Source of the DNA: Mucilaginibacter geliditolerans
Lineage (GTDB): Bacteria > Bacteroidota > Bacteroidia > Sphingobacteriales > Sphingobacteriaceae
NCBI RefSeq assembly: GCF_014200495.1
Contig: NZ_JACHBY010000007.1
Coordinates: 1-64,000 of the forward strand
DNA: 64,000 nt
Reading direction: 5' to 3'
The position numbers and the translations under genes are program-made. Shown in pieces: positions 34,106 through 43,214 of this stretch (position 1 is its first letter; every line of letters starts with the position of its first letter). Below the pieces are notes generated by a model. That model saw only the letters and a list, made by a program, of their open reading frames with translations, was not told where the DNA came from and did no database searches.

Positions 34106-34777
34106 CTAACCAGTAGTATGTTCATCATCGTTCCGCTTTTTCCTTTTTACCATCATGCTGATGCTCACAACAATAATAATTGCTATACCGGCGTAGATCA
34201 TTATTTGGGATACGCCAAAAAGGTCCGGACCTACACTTGCTATCAGGTACTGGTCATTCCTTTGCAGCTCGGGTGAAAGCTTTATCGAACTAAAATAAGT
34301 TTTTGCCTCGTCTTTGGTTAATGCTGCCCTCATCTCATCATAATAATATTCAAAGGTGTAGGTTACATCGTGGGTATATAGCAGCAGGAACCTGCGGTAT
34401 TGCACACTGCCATCACCATTATCAGTACGCAGATCAAAACGCAGACCTTTTAATGCGCCTACTGTTGTGTCGCGCTTATTTTCTGCCGTTCCGCCGGATA
34501 ACTTTACTATACCGTTGGCATAATCCTTAAACACTTTGTTAAGGTCCTTTTCTTTTTTTAGAGGGGCGATGGTTTTGGAATTTGGCTCGCGGATAACCAC
34601 GATGTATCCAAAAGACGATTTGGCGCTGAAAATGCGCTGGTTTAAGGTATCCTTAGTGATATATGTTGGCGGTAATGATACCGAAACCAGGCTATCAATT
34701 TTTACTGTTTTAAATGATTGGCTATAGCTAAATGTAGTAAACAGTATGAGGCTAAATATTATTAATATCTTTTTCAT
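34106..34777 (-). CDS. Exported protein with C-terminal membrane anchor
   Basis: A 223-residue protein: signal peptide (MKKILIIFSLILFTTFSYSQ), a beta-rich periplasmic domain of about 150 residues, and a membrane segment near residues 190-212 (IMIYAGIAIIIVVSISMMV) followed by a short basic tail (KRKKRNDD). The signal peptide and the C-terminal anchor with a basic stop-transfer tail suggest the body is periplasmic and the tail cytosolic. No catalytic motif is seen and no family is recognised; a PsbP-like fold is possible. Confidence 0.65.
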   Translation of the reverse strand: MKKILIIFSLILFTTFSYSQSFKTVKIDSLVSVSLPPTYITKDTLNQRIFSAKSSFGYIVVIREPNSKTIAPLKKEKDLNKVFKDYANGIVKLSGGTAENKRDTTVGALKGLRFDLRTDNGDGSVQYRRFLLLYTHDVTYTFEYYYDEMRAALTKDEAKTYFSSIKLSPELQRNDQYLIASVGPDLFGVSQIMIYAGIAIIIVVSISMMVKRKKRNDDEHTTG

Positions 34778-34842
34778 AGGTAATATTAACCTATGAAATG
34801 GGATTATGTTTGAATAGGTGTTGTTCCTTAAGCTATTCTTTA

Positions 34843-35258
34843 AGCGTCATTGCGAGGAACGAAGCAATCCCCGACTGTGCAGATCAATTTGCCTATCGTT
34901 TACTTATCTTGTGAAGCCGCTCATTGCCGCGGAGGCTACTACTTTTGTCTTGATACAAAAGGTAGCAAAAAATCAAGTCAGTAGATTAGGCTTCTTTGCC
35001 GCACGAGGCCACTGCCCTGCAAATCAGACAAAACCTGGGCTGCTGTATTTTTACCCTGCTGTCGCTACGCACCTGGCCTCTACGCTGCTGTAAAAATCTG
35101 CTATGCCCCGCCACGCGCAAGGCCACCATCGTTTTGCCCGATTTCACCCGAAGCTGTTCTACTGACGGGGAAATTCCAAGCGTCATTCCTTGCAATAACG
35201 CGCTGTTTTAACAGCGGGTGGTTTGTAGCTTTTACTGAAAACTGCAAACCGCCTGCTG
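34843..35258. repeat. Composite intergenic repeat region
   Basis: No gene is credible in this 490-bp gap. It holds a half copy of the TGTCATTGC family (34843-34890), a hairpin CTTTTGT/ACAAAAG (34942-34961), repeated GCTGCTGTA-like blocks with opposite TTTTTAC/GTAAAAA, a small GCTGTT/AACAGC hairpin with GGG tail (35202-35217) and an inverted repeat CAGCGGG/CCTGCTG region at 35212-35258. Short reading frames over it are chance. Confidence 0.6.
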
Positions 35259-35267
35259 CCCACTGAA

Positions 35268-36968
35268 CTACAATTTATCCATCTCACCCTTAACAAACTC
35301 AGCCAGTTCTTTCACATAACCGGCGCTGAAATCAAATTTGATTCCGGCTGTTTCGTAAATTTCCTTGATGGTTTTGGTGTAGCCTAGTTTCAACGCGTCT
35401 AAATATTGCTGTAAGCCTTTTTCGGGGTTTTCTTTATAGTTTTTCCATACAGCAATAGCGCCTAATTGAGCCATGCCATACTCTATGTAATAAAACGGCA
35501 CCTCGAAAATATGCAGTTGTTTTTGCCACAGGTTGGCTTCAGCGTCTTTTATGCCGCTCCAATCGGCAAAGCCTGCGCCAAATGGCTCATAGATCTGTAT
35601 CCAGGCGGCACGGCGCTCCGCATCGGTATGGTTGGGGTTGGTATAGATCCAGTGTTGAAACTGGTCAACAACGGCTACCCATGGCAATGTTTTCAATACA
35701 TCAAAAAGCTGATCGCGTTTAGCACGTTTCAGGTCTTCCTCGTTATCAAAATAAACATCCCAGTTATCCATTGATATCAGCTCCATACTCATAGATGCCA
35801 GTTCGGCAACTTCTGACGGACAATGTTTAAAGTCGTTCAGCTCCAGGTCGGCAGTAAGAAAGGTATGTACCGCATGTCCGCCTTCGTGCACCATGGTGGT
35901 CAGGTCGCGGAAGGTATTGGCCGAGTTCATGAAGATAAACGGTGCGCCGGTTTCCGACAGCGGGTAATTATAACCACCCGGAGCTTTTCCTTTGCGGCTC
36001 TCCACATCAAACAAACCGTTATCCTTCATGATCTCCAATCGTTCACCCAAATAACTGTTGATATTGGTAAAGCACTGGATGGATTTCTCAATCAGTTCGG
36101 CACCTCCATTAAAAGGTTTTAATGCAGGTTTTCCCGATACATCAACATCCATATCCCATGGGCGGAGTGCAGATAAACCCAGTGCATTTTTACGTTTTTC
36201 GGCTTGTTCGCGTAGAATAGGTACGATTTCTTTCTCAATTGCCTCGTGGAAGGCATAACAATCCTGTGGCGTATAATCAAAGCGACCCAATGCCTGGAAC
36301 ATGTAATCCCTGAAGTTTTCAAAACCTGCATTCAGCGCCACTTTGTGTCTTAGCTTACGCAGATGATCAAAAAGCTTATCCAAAGTTTCTTTATCCTGCA
36401 GGCGGCGGGCAGTTATCTTTTCCCAAACTTCCTGCCTTTTAGTGCGGTCGGTGCCTTTTAAGAATACGGATGCCTGCTCTAAAGTAAATTCCTTATCGTC
36501 AATATGTACCGACATGGCGCCGCTGATGCCCTGGTACTTTTGCTGCTCAACCTGTATCTCAGTTTGGATAGGGATATTCTCCTCGCGGAATAATTCCAAT
36601 GATTTCTTCACACCACGGAAATAAATGAAGAATTTCTCGGCATCCAGTTTATCAACCCATTCGCTGGCTACCAGTTTTTTGTTCAGTTCGTTACTGTAAG
36701 GAGCGATCTTTGGTTCGATCTCAGTAGCGAAATACTGGAATTTTTGCAGCAGTTCTTCGTTATTAGTATCGCAGGTCATGCGGATATATCGCCATGCGAA
36801 ATCCTCTTCAATGGCAGCTTCCAGTTCGCTGCGATTTTGCAGCCACAGCTCCAGCTCGTGCGCTGAATTGATAGGGCGGTCGCAAAGGTCTTTAAAAAGT
36901 GGTTCCAGAGCTTCCCATTTCATTTCAAGGTCAGCGGGTATATATTTTCTTGTTTTTTTATGGATCAT
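35268..36968 (-). CDS. M3 family oligoendopeptidase
   Basis: I start it at 36968 (MIHKKTRKYIPADLEMKWEA); the frame extends six residues upstream. At 566 residues it matches the PepF/M3 family. The zinc-binding HEGGH is at 361-365 (MVHEGGHAVHTF), with the downstream glutamate expected in the ELASMSMELIS segment. It is cytosolic and digests short peptides. An intergenic repeat region separates it from the next gene. Confidence 0.93.
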   Translation of the reverse strand: MIHKKTRKYIPADLEMKWEALEPLFKDLCDRPINSAHELELWLQNRSELEAAIEEDFAWRYIRMTCDTNNEELLQKFQYFATEIEPKIAPYSNELNKKLVASEWVDKLDAEKFFIYFRGVKKSLELFREENIPIQTEIQVEQQKYQGISGAMSVHIDDKEFTLEQASVFLKGTDRTKRQEVWEKITARRLQDKETLDKLFDHLRKLRHKVALNAGFENFRDYMFQALGRFDYTPQDCYAFHEAIEKEIVPILREQAEKRKNALGLSALRPWDMDVDVSGKPALKPFNGGAELIEKSIQCFTNINSYLGERLEIMKDNGLFDVESRKGKAPGGYNYPLSETGAPFIFMNSANTFRDLTTMVHEGGHAVHTFLTADLELNDFKHCPSEVAELASMSMELISMDNWDVYFDNEEDLKRAKRDQLFDVLKTLPWVAVVDQFQHWIYTNPNHTDAERRAAWIQIYEPFGAGFADWSGIKDAEANLWQKQLHIFEVPFYYIEYGMAQLGAIAVWKNYKENPEKGLQQYLDALKLGYTKTIKEIYETAGIKFDFSAGYVKELAEFVKGEMDKL

Positions 36969-37094
36969 GGTATTATAGATATGCAAATGTGCGTATGTGC
37001 AAATATGCAGATTGTTGGGGAAGTTGGAAAGTGGGAAGACGGAAAGTCCGAAAGATTTACATAGGACTGGCTAAGCAATTCTATGCAAAGCGGT

Positions 37095-37454
37095 TTACTC
37101 GGCTCTGGTCCACAAAAGAAATTCAGCATTATCAGCACACGCCATTGATTTTATGAAGTTACCAAAATTAAAGCCATTGTATTTGGATACAATATTGTAA
37201 ACTTTTTCAAATTCATCCGAATCGTGAGGTATTGTACAACTATTATTATCTCCCTTAAGTGTTAACCAAATATCTGGCTGAGATGGACCCGCATTTGTAT
37301 TTATTAAAAGAATTTTATTTATCTCAGTCCATAAGATTGATTCGACAGACCGATTAGAATACTCTACTTTTATTGCTTCGTCAGTAATGATTATTGTATA
37401 CTGTCCTTCGGGCTGGACTTTGGTTTTTTCGAATAATCTGCTAAATAATCCCAT
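37095..37454 (-). CDS. Uncharacterised small protein
   Basis: A 119-residue protein beginning MGLFSRLFEKTKVQPEGQYT. The body is beta-rich with a final helix and resembles a PH-like or small immunity-type fold (YTIIITDEAIKVEYSNRSVESILWTEINKI). No signal peptide or catalytic motif is present. It is more AT-rich than flanking genes. It lies 39 bp after the GGCT-like gene, in the same direction. Confidence 0.6.
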   Translation of the reverse strand: MGLFSRLFEKTKVQPEGQYTIIITDEAIKVEYSNRSVESILWTEINKILLINTNAGPSQPDIWLTLKGDNNSCTIPHDSDEFEKVYNIVSKYNGFNFGNFIKSMACADNAEFLLWTRAE

Positions 37455-37493
37455 GACGGTTGAGGTGATGCTTTATATGATGCTAATATATGT

Positions 37494-37994
37494 CTACAAT
37501 CCGAATTTCTTGATTCTTCTTGCCCGCCTTTCCTCATCCGGATCGGTTTTAAAGGCCATAGCTGCTATCTGTTTGATGTATGCCAGGGGCAGCTCGGCGT
37601 CTTTGGCTAGTTTTATGATGCGTGCATGATACCAGTCGTAAGGTAATAAATGGGTGTTTACAGCATGGGGCTTGGCGGTAAATACCTCGGCATGGTAAGC
37701 AGTTCCGTCATGGGTTAGGCAGCCTACCGGTTCCAGTTTAAGATCGTTGGTAACCGGGTCGGGATTAAAAAAATTATCTCTTTCATTATCATCAATCGCT
37801 ATCAAAATACCCCACACCGCTGCAGCAGGTTCAAGCGACTTTACCACATTCGCTTTTGATGATTCGTCTGGCGCGGTAGTGTTAAATATGAATTTGTAGG
37901 CCGGTAATTTTGCTACACCTATCTTTTTTGCTGATGGGACGAGTTTAGCAAACTCATCCACATTCATGTTCCCCGCATAAGCAAATAGTATCAT
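37494..37994 (-). CDS. Gamma-glutamylcyclotransferase-like protein
   Basis: A 166-residue protein of the GGCT/AIG2 fold: FAYAGNMNVDEFAKLVPSAK at the start (Y-x-G-N-M region), AVWGILIAIDD, and HAEVFTAK near the expected catalytic glutamate. It probably acts on gamma-glutamyl or similar amine bonds. The usual Y-G-S-N start motif is changed to Y-A-G-N. Confidence 0.75.
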   Translation of the reverse strand: MILFAYAGNMNVDEFAKLVPSAKKIGVAKLPAYKFIFNTTAPDESSKANVVKSLEPAAAVWGILIAIDDNERDNFFNPDPVTNDLKLEPVGCLTHDGTAYHAEVFTAKPHAVNTHLLPYDWYHARIIKLAKDAELPLAYIKQIAAMAFKTDPDEERRARRIKKFGL

Positions 37995-38200
37995 AAGCCA
38001 ATGTTTTATTTTTAACGAACAGATGAGCTGCTATATTGTTGATAATGAAACTTGTAGTAACCAAATATTCGTTCGCTAACGAACTATAGGTGTATCAAAT
38101 CCGAACAGTTTTTGTATTGATATATTTATGTAAATTTCTAATTATCAATAGTTTAAAATATGGGTATGTTTTTGGCTGCTGAACAATAAATCCCATTGCT

Positions 38201-40606
38201 ATGTTCAAAAATTACCTGTTGGTTGCCTTCCGCAATCTTACTAAAAACAAAGCTTTTTCGTTCATCAATATAGCCGGTCTGGCTATTGGTATGGCAGCCT
38301 GCCTGCTCATCATTCAGTATGTTAGTTATGAGCTCAGTTTTGATAATTTCCATGCCAACAAGGCACGAATCTTTCGCGTAAACCAGGACAGGTATAACAG
38401 CGGTAAATTAAGCACACAATGGACATCAGGTGCTTTTGCGGTAGGTAATGCCATTAAGGTTTTGCCCGAGATTGAGGATGTGGTGAAGATGTTGGGTACA
38501 TCAGATATCCTGGCCAGCTATAAAGATCAAAAACTGGTTATCCATCATATATATTTTGCGAGCAGCTCGTTTTTTAATGTATTCTCATTCCCCTTGCTTA
38601 GCGGCGACCCTAAAACTGCCTTAAAGGAGCCTAATACGGTAGTAATATCTGAAGAAACAGCAGATAAGCTTTTTCATGGCGAAAACGCTATCGGTAAAAG
38701 TATTATCGTAAATAGCGACCAGCCGGTTAAGGTTACCGGTGTAATGAAAAAATGGCCCGAAAATACCCACATGAAATGTGATTATCTGGCATCTTATGCC
38801 ACGCTTTTAAAGCTGGTTGGCAAGTTTGATATTGATAACCAATGGTTAAATGATGGCTGTATTACCTATGTGTTGCTAAAACCAGGTGTCGAACCAAAAG
38901 TAGTTGAGGCCAAATTCGCGCCTATTGTAAAAAAGGCTTACGACCAGTTTAAAAACTCGGGAGAAGGTGGGGTTTACACATTGATACCTGTGCAAAACAT
39001 CCACTTGAGCCCCAACCGTATGGGCGAAATGCAGCCCAATGCCGATGGTAAGTCGGTTTACCTGTTATTGGGCATCGCCATATTTGTTATTATCATCGCC
39101 TGGATAAATTATATAAACCTTGCCACTGCGCGTGCTATTAACCGGGCAAAGGAGGTAGGCGTACGCAAAACATTAGGTTCGGCAAAAGGGCAACTGATAT
39201 TGCAATTTATGCTGGAGGCCGTGCTGCTGAATGTGTTATCGTTAATATTCGCTTTTATACTAATCATCTGTTTTCTTCCGGTTTTCAGCAGTATATCGGG
39301 TCTGCATATAAGCTTTACCTTGTTTAGCAGTTCAGTATTTTGGTTAACAGTTGTTGCCATGTTGATTGTGGGTACTGTGTTTTCGGGTTTTTATCCGGCT
39401 ATCGTACTATCATCATTCAGGCCGGTTGATGTGATTAAAGGGAAGCTGTCAGCATCATCGGGTGGGGCATTGTTACGCAAGGGGATGGTAGTGTTCCAGT
39501 TTGCGGCATCTATATTTTTGCTGATAGGCTCGCTTACAGTTTTTAAACAGGTAACCTATATGCAAAAGCAGGATTTGGGTATGCAGATAGACCAAACACT
39601 TGTCATAAAACCGCCGCTGGTAAGGGTTGATTCCTTTTACCGAAATATGAAAGAATTTAAGAATGAATGCCTGCAACTGCCTGCCGTTAAAAGTGTAACA
39701 GTATCTACCTCAATCCCCGGCGACCCGGTGCAATGGAACGCCGGAGGTATAAAACTCGTCGGCACTGATGAAAAGGAAGCTAAGCAGTACCGTATAATTG
39801 GAGTGGATTATGATTTTCTTAACGCCTATAATCTTAAAGTAATTGCAGGCCGCGCATTCGGGAAGGATTTTAGTACGGATACAGGCGCGGTAGTCTTCAG
39901 CAAAAAAGGAGTGGAGCAATTGGGCTTCAATAAACCGGAAACTGCTTTAGGTAAACGAATAGATTTTTGGGGAAAGGTATATACCATTGTAGGAGTGGTT
40001 GATAATTTTCATCAACAATCATTACATGATGCTTATGACGCGATCATTTTCCGCTGCATACCTGATGTAAGGGGTGATGTATCAGTTAAAGTAAGCTCAA
40101 CCAATATTCAGCGGACTATTGAATCCTTACAAACCAACTGGAAAGCTACTTTTCCCGGCGATCAGTTTGATTACTTCTTCCTGGATCAGCATTTTAACGA
40201 GCAATACAAGGCTGATCAGCACTTTGGACAGGTGTTCGGTATATTTACATTGATAGCTATTATCGTGGCTTGTCTGGGCTTATTCGGGTTGGTATCCTAT
40301 ACCATTGTACAACGCACCAAAGAGATCGGTATCCGTAAAGTGCTGGGTGCGTCAGTAAACAGTATTTTACAGCTGTTGTATAAGGATTTCGCATTCCTGA
40401 TAGTGATAGCGTTCGTTGTATCCATCCCTTTAGCCTGGTATGCCATAAGCAAGTGGCTGCAGTCCTACGCATTCCGCATCAATATAGATATGCTGCTGTT
40501 TGTAATACCATTTTTAACGGTATTTATTATAGCCTTTGTTACGGTATCGGTGTTGACTATAAAGGCCGCGTTGACAAATCCGGTTAAGAGTTTGAAGACG
40601 GAGTAA
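38201..40606 (+). CDS. ABC transporter permease, FtsX/MacB type
   Basis: An 801-residue permease with the double-FtsX layout common in Bacteroidota: an N-terminal membrane segment (INIAGLAIGMAACLLIIQYV), a MacB-like periplasmic domain, three membrane segments (about 285-400, with VGVRKTLGSAKGQLILQFM), a second periplasmic domain and three final segments (IGIRKVLGASVNSILQLLY). No ATPase gene is adjacent; it would need one elsewhere. Likely involved in lipoprotein, peptide or antibiotic export or mechanotransmission. Confidence 0.9.
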   Translation: MFKNYLLVAFRNLTKNKAFSFINIAGLAIGMAACLLIIQYVSYELSFDNFHANKARIFRVNQDRYNSGKLSTQWTSGAFAVGNAIKVLPEIEDVVKMLGTSDILASYKDQKLVIHHIYFASSSFFNVFSFPLLSGDPKTALKEPNTVVISEETADKLFHGENAIGKSIIVNSDQPVKVTGVMKKWPENTHMKCDYLASYATLLKLVGKFDIDNQWLNDGCITYVLLKPGVEPKVVEAKFAPIVKKAYDQFKNSGEGGVYTLIPVQNIHLSPNRMGEMQPNADGKSVYLLLGIAIFVIIIAWINYINLATARAINRAKEVGVRKTLGSAKGQLILQFMLEAVLLNVLSLIFAFILIICFLPVFSSISGLHISFTLFSSSVFWLTVVAMLIVGTVFSGFYPAIVLSSFRPVDVIKGKLSASSGGALLRKGMVVFQFAASIFLLIGSLTVFKQVTYMQKQDLGMQIDQTLVIKPPLVRVDSFYRNMKEFKNECLQLPAVKSVTVSTSIPGDPVQWNAGGIKLVGTDEKEAKQYRIIGVDYDFLNAYNLKVIAGRAFGKDFSTDTGAVVFSKKGVEQLGFNKPETALGKRIDFWGKVYTIVGVVDNFHQQSLHDAYDAIIFRCIPDVRGDVSVKVSSTNIQRTIESLQTNWKATFPGDQFDYFFLDQHFNEQYKADQHFGQVFGIFTLIAIIVACLGLFGLVSYTIVQRTKEIGIRKVLGASVNSILQLLYKDFAFLIVIAFVVSIPLAWYAISKWLQSYAFRINIDMLLFVIPFLTVFIIAFVTVSVLTIKAALTNPVKSLKTE

Positions 40607-40625
40607 AACGAGAGGATATTTAATT

Positions 40626-40654
40626 ATAGTGATGGGTTTCAAGCCCATCACTAT
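40626..40654. terminator. GATGGG hairpin at a convergent junction
   Basis: ATAGTGATGGG and CCCATCACTAT pair around a 7-nt loop (TTTCAAG). A homologous hairpin with GATGGGTTTCAAACCCATC stands at 47198-47226. No strong T-run is present here. Confidence 0.6.
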
Positions 40655-40688
40655 GGGAAGGATTTTGGTTCAAAAGCGATGGCCTCGT

Positions 40689-40735
40689 GCGATTCCCTCC
40701 CCTGGGAGGTGTAGGGAGGGATTTCTTCGATATGT
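40689..40735. repeat. CCCTCC-type dispersed repeat
   Basis: GTGCGATTCC, CTCCCCTGGGAGG and GTAGGGAGGG blocks match 34021-34078 in reverse complement. It lies between the convergent permease and epimerase genes. Confidence 0.55.
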
Positions 40736-40746
40736 TATTTTTGCCA

Positions 40747-41679
40747 TTATGCCACCGGTTTATATAATGTTTGCGAGAGTTGTTTAAAACCATCCTGGTA
40801 AGTAGTCGGCTTAAAATCAAAGGCCTTTTCAAACTTAGCGGAGTTAAAATTATAGTCATGATTGTATTGGTAATACATCTCTACTGTACCTTTTACCAGC
40901 GGATCAAACAAGCCGAATAATTGCAGCATAAATTTTTTAACAGCAAAGTATTTTGGGTCTACATTATAGGTTCCGGCTATCATATCTATAAATTGTTTGC
41001 CCGGTAGGGAAGCAGCGGTTGGCATATGCCATATCTGGTTATCGCTCTCAGGCTTTTGACCCAGCAGGTAAACTGCCTTGCCCATATCGGGGATAAAACT
41101 AAAGTTATGCAGCTTGTTTACATCGCCCATCCATTGCGCCCTTTGTTTTTTAGCGAACTTATCGATCACCATCATATCTAAAAAGGAATTCATGTTTTCG
41201 GTACCATAAAAATCGGCCGCACGGGCTATACTGGCGTTAATGTTGCCGGCTTTAACCTCATCCATTAAAGTAGTTGCTATCTTAGCGCGGATTTCGCCTT
41301 TTACGCTGGCAGGGTTATAAGGCGTTTCCTCAGTAATTGGTCCGTTAACCAGGCCGTACATATAAATGTTATCGAAAAATATTAAGCGTGCCCCGGTTGC
41401 TTTGGCTACGTTGATAGCATTTTGCATGATCACAGGCCATTGCTGCTGCCAGATGTTTTTATCATAAACCAAACCTGCGGTCAAATAGATTACGGTTGAT
41501 CCTTTAGCTGCTTCCAATACCTCATTGTAATTCAGCAGATCGGCTTTTTGCCAGCTGATATTTTTATCAGTTTGTTGGATAGGCTTGCGGCTAACCAAAC
41601 GTATGGTTTGGTTGTTGTTTAATAATTCGCGGGTAAGTGCATTGGCAACGGCCCCGCCGGCTCCTAATATAGTGTGCAT
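40747..41679 (-). CDS. NAD-dependent epimerase/dehydratase family protein
   Basis: A 310-residue extended SDR protein. The N-terminal glycine motif is changed (LGAGGAVANALTREL at residues 5-19). The remaining Rossmann features (KADLLNYNEVLEAAKGSTVIYLTAGLVY, FFDNIYMYGLVNGPITEETPYNP with a YxxxK-like region weak) are visible. The substrate is unknown. It is preceded by the Crp-like regulator, which may control it. Confidence 0.8.
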   Translation of the reverse strand: MHTILGAGGAVANALTRELLNNNQTIRLVSRKPIQQTDKNISWQKADLLNYNEVLEAAKGSTVIYLTAGLVYDKNIWQQQWPVIMQNAINVAKATGARLIFFDNIYMYGLVNGPITEETPYNPASVKGEIRAKIATTLMDEVKAGNINASIARAADFYGTENMNSFLDMMVIDKFAKKQRAQWMGDVNKLHNFSFIPDMGKAVYLLGQKPESDNQIWHMPTAASLPGKQFIDMIAGTYNVDPKYFAVKKFMLQLFGLFDPLVKGTVEMYYQYNHDYNFNSAKFEKAFDFKPTTYQDGFKQLSQTLYKPVA

Positions 41680-41759
41680 TTTATTTTCTGTTTTGATATA
41701 ACCAAAGATATGAGGACTTTGAATGTCAAAACGTTAACATAAGATAAGAAATAGGGGAG

Positions 41760-41871
41760 ATTTCGGATTTGGGAATTTCGATTTCGGATTTATGGATATT
41801 TAATTCTTAATTGCACGAATCAGGAGTATTACGAATGCAAAATCCGAAATCAAAAATCCGACTTCCGAAAT
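41760..41871. repeat. ATTTCGGATTT inverted repeat
   Basis: Left arm 41760-41792 and right arm 41840-41871 share TTTCGGATTT and GATTTCGGATTT blocks. The right arm abuts the stop of the Crp-like gene. It resembles the transcript-end hairpins elsewhere in this window. Confidence 0.6.
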
Positions 41872-42476
41872 CATCTAACCGTTTCCATCACCCGTCGTCT
41901 GATGCGTGAAAGGGAAACCGGGGTAATACCTAGATAGTGGGCTATATAATGTTGCGGTATGCGCTGCAAAACTTCCTTGCCAGTGCTGAGCAGTTGCAGG
42001 TATCGTTCTTCGGGTGTTTTGGTAATGAATGATGTTATGCGGTCGTCATAACAACACAGGCAGTTTTCGGCTACCAGGCGCCCAAAGCGCTCCATTTTAA
42101 AGGCAAGCAATGGGTTGTTTAACATCTGGTCCATATCATTCCGGGTAAATGTGATGAGCCTGCAATCATCCAAGGCCTGGATATAAATATGGCCGGGCTG
42201 ACCGGTAAGATAGCTTTTATAAGAGCTTACAAACTCATTTTCAAAGGTGAAATAGCCGGTAATATCCTGCCCGTCCTTCATATGAAAATAACGTACAGAA
42301 CCCGTAAGTGCAAAGCCAACTTTATCACAAACCTTTTCCGGTTCAGCAAAATAATGTTTCTTCTTCAGCAGGCTGAATTTCAGGTGTTGGGTAAAAACGA
42401 TCCATTCGGCCTCGTTAAATACCACATACTTTTCTAAGTTCTTCCTGAAAATGGCTAATGCTGCTGATGTATCCAT
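41871..42476 (-). CDS. Crp/Fnr family transcriptional regulator
   Basis: The start is placed at 42476 (MDTSAALAIFRKNLEKYVVF); the longer frame runs into repeat sequence upstream. The 201-residue protein has an N-terminal cyclic-nucleotide-binding-like beta-roll and a C-terminal helix-turn-helix (HYIAHYLGITPVSLSRIRRRV). It is of the large Bacteroidota Crp/Fnr group that often lacks the cAMP-binding arginine. It may control the downstream epimerase gene 190 bp away. Confidence 0.87.
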   Translation of the reverse strand: MDTSAALAIFRKNLEKYVVFNEAEWIVFTQHLKFSLLKKKHYFAEPEKVCDKVGFALTGSVRYFHMKDGQDITGYFTFENEFVSSYKSYLTGQPGHIYIQALDDCRLITFTRNDMDQMLNNPLLAFKMERFGRLVAENCLCCYDDRITSFITKTPEERYLQLLSTGKEVLQRIPQHYIAHYLGITPVSLSRIRRRVMETVR

Positions 42477-42532
42477 GATCAAATTTAGTGAAAATTTGTT
42501 TAGTAGGTAGTTGTCTGTGGGGCTGATGTGCA

Positions 42533-42603
42533 GTTGTCTGTGAGGACACAGACAACGGGGCGGGGTGTTCTTTTTCTCCGTTGTCTGTGTCCTCACAGAC
42601 AAC
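42533..42603. repeat. REP hairpin pair downstream of the RAYT gene
   Basis: Two perfect 24-nt palindromes of the type stem GTTGTCTGTG, 4-nt loop (AGGA or its complement): 42533-42556, followed by GGGG, and 42580-42603 in reverse orientation. They are separated by a short T/C-rich spacer and lie directly after the RAYT stop. Confidence 0.85.
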
Positions 42604-42610
42604 TATGCAA

Positions 42611-43132
42611 TTACATCACATCCATATAATGAGTAAGCCAATCAAATCTATTATCTTCTTTTTCATAAAACGAGCATGAAGAATAGAAATAATCATTTGG
42701 ATCAGTAACTAAATTCCAATGTTTTTGTAAGGGGTTTAGATGGATATAATCTAATTTTTGTTCTAATATTTTTCTATCATCTAACTTGATTGGTAAAGGG
42801 TTTCTTTGCCAGAATTGATGATTCCGGCTATTTCGTTCAACTTTAAAGCGTTCCAATAACTCACTGTTATTATTTCTAAGCTCTTCTAAAAACTGATGCC
42901 CTGTGAATTTCATAAAGCTTGCATAAGGTTTCTCTTTTCCATTTACCGCAATATTCTCCCATATCAAATGTATATGATTAGGCATTATCACAAAGCCATA
43001 AACTTTTATTTTATCCTTTTTAACAAGATAGATCAGACTATCCAGAATAATCTTTTTAAATCTTTCTGATTGTAAAAGTGGTACCCAATCAAGAATGCTT
43101 GCTGTGTAAAAGTATATTACACCTATTTCCAT
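42611..43132 (-). CDS. REP-associated tyrosine transposase (RAYT)
   Basis: A 173-residue Y1/HUH protein. The HUH motif is H-x-H at His53-His55 (MPNHIHLIWEN) and the catalytic tyrosine is Tyr129 (DYIHLNPLQKHW). The protein is AT-rich. RAYTs are single-copy transposases, not in IS elements, that process REP hairpins. On both sides here are pairs of REP palindromes in the same arrangement, which is the expected hallmark. The frame is intact, so the system may still be active. Confidence 0.9.
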   Translation of the reverse strand: MEIGVIYFYTASILDWVPLLQSERFKKIILDSLIYLVKKDKIKVYGFVIMPNHIHLIWENIAVNGKEKPYASFMKFTGHQFLEELRNNNSELLERFKVERNSRNHQFWQRNPLPIKLDDRKILEQKLDYIHLNPLQKHWNLVTDPNDYFYSSCSFYEKEDNRFDWLTHYMDVM

Positions 43133-43170
43133 GAGTTGAATATAGATTATTTTGTTTATTATCTAGTGAA

Positions 43171-43199
43171 GTTGTCTGTGAGGACACAGACAACGGGGG
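43171..43199. repeat. REP hairpin upstream of the RAYT gene
   Basis: A perfect 24-nt hairpin (stem GTTGTCTGTG, loop AGGA) at 43171-43194 is followed by GGGGG. It is identical to 42533-42556. Confidence 0.85.
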
Positions 43200-43214
43200 C
43201 GCTTTTTTTCTTCC

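Noticed and set aside
34818..35211. Several short frames on both strands
   Set aside because: They lie in the composite repeat region, overlap each other in different frames and have no motifs.
37020..37080. Possible short gene upstream of the M3 peptidase
   Set aside because: The frame is built of simple GGAAAG and GTGCAAAT-type sequence with no start signal or motif.
42477..42602. Extended N-terminus of the Crp-like protein
   Set aside because: The extra 42 residues are translated from the REP hairpin pair and spacer; the good start is at 42476.
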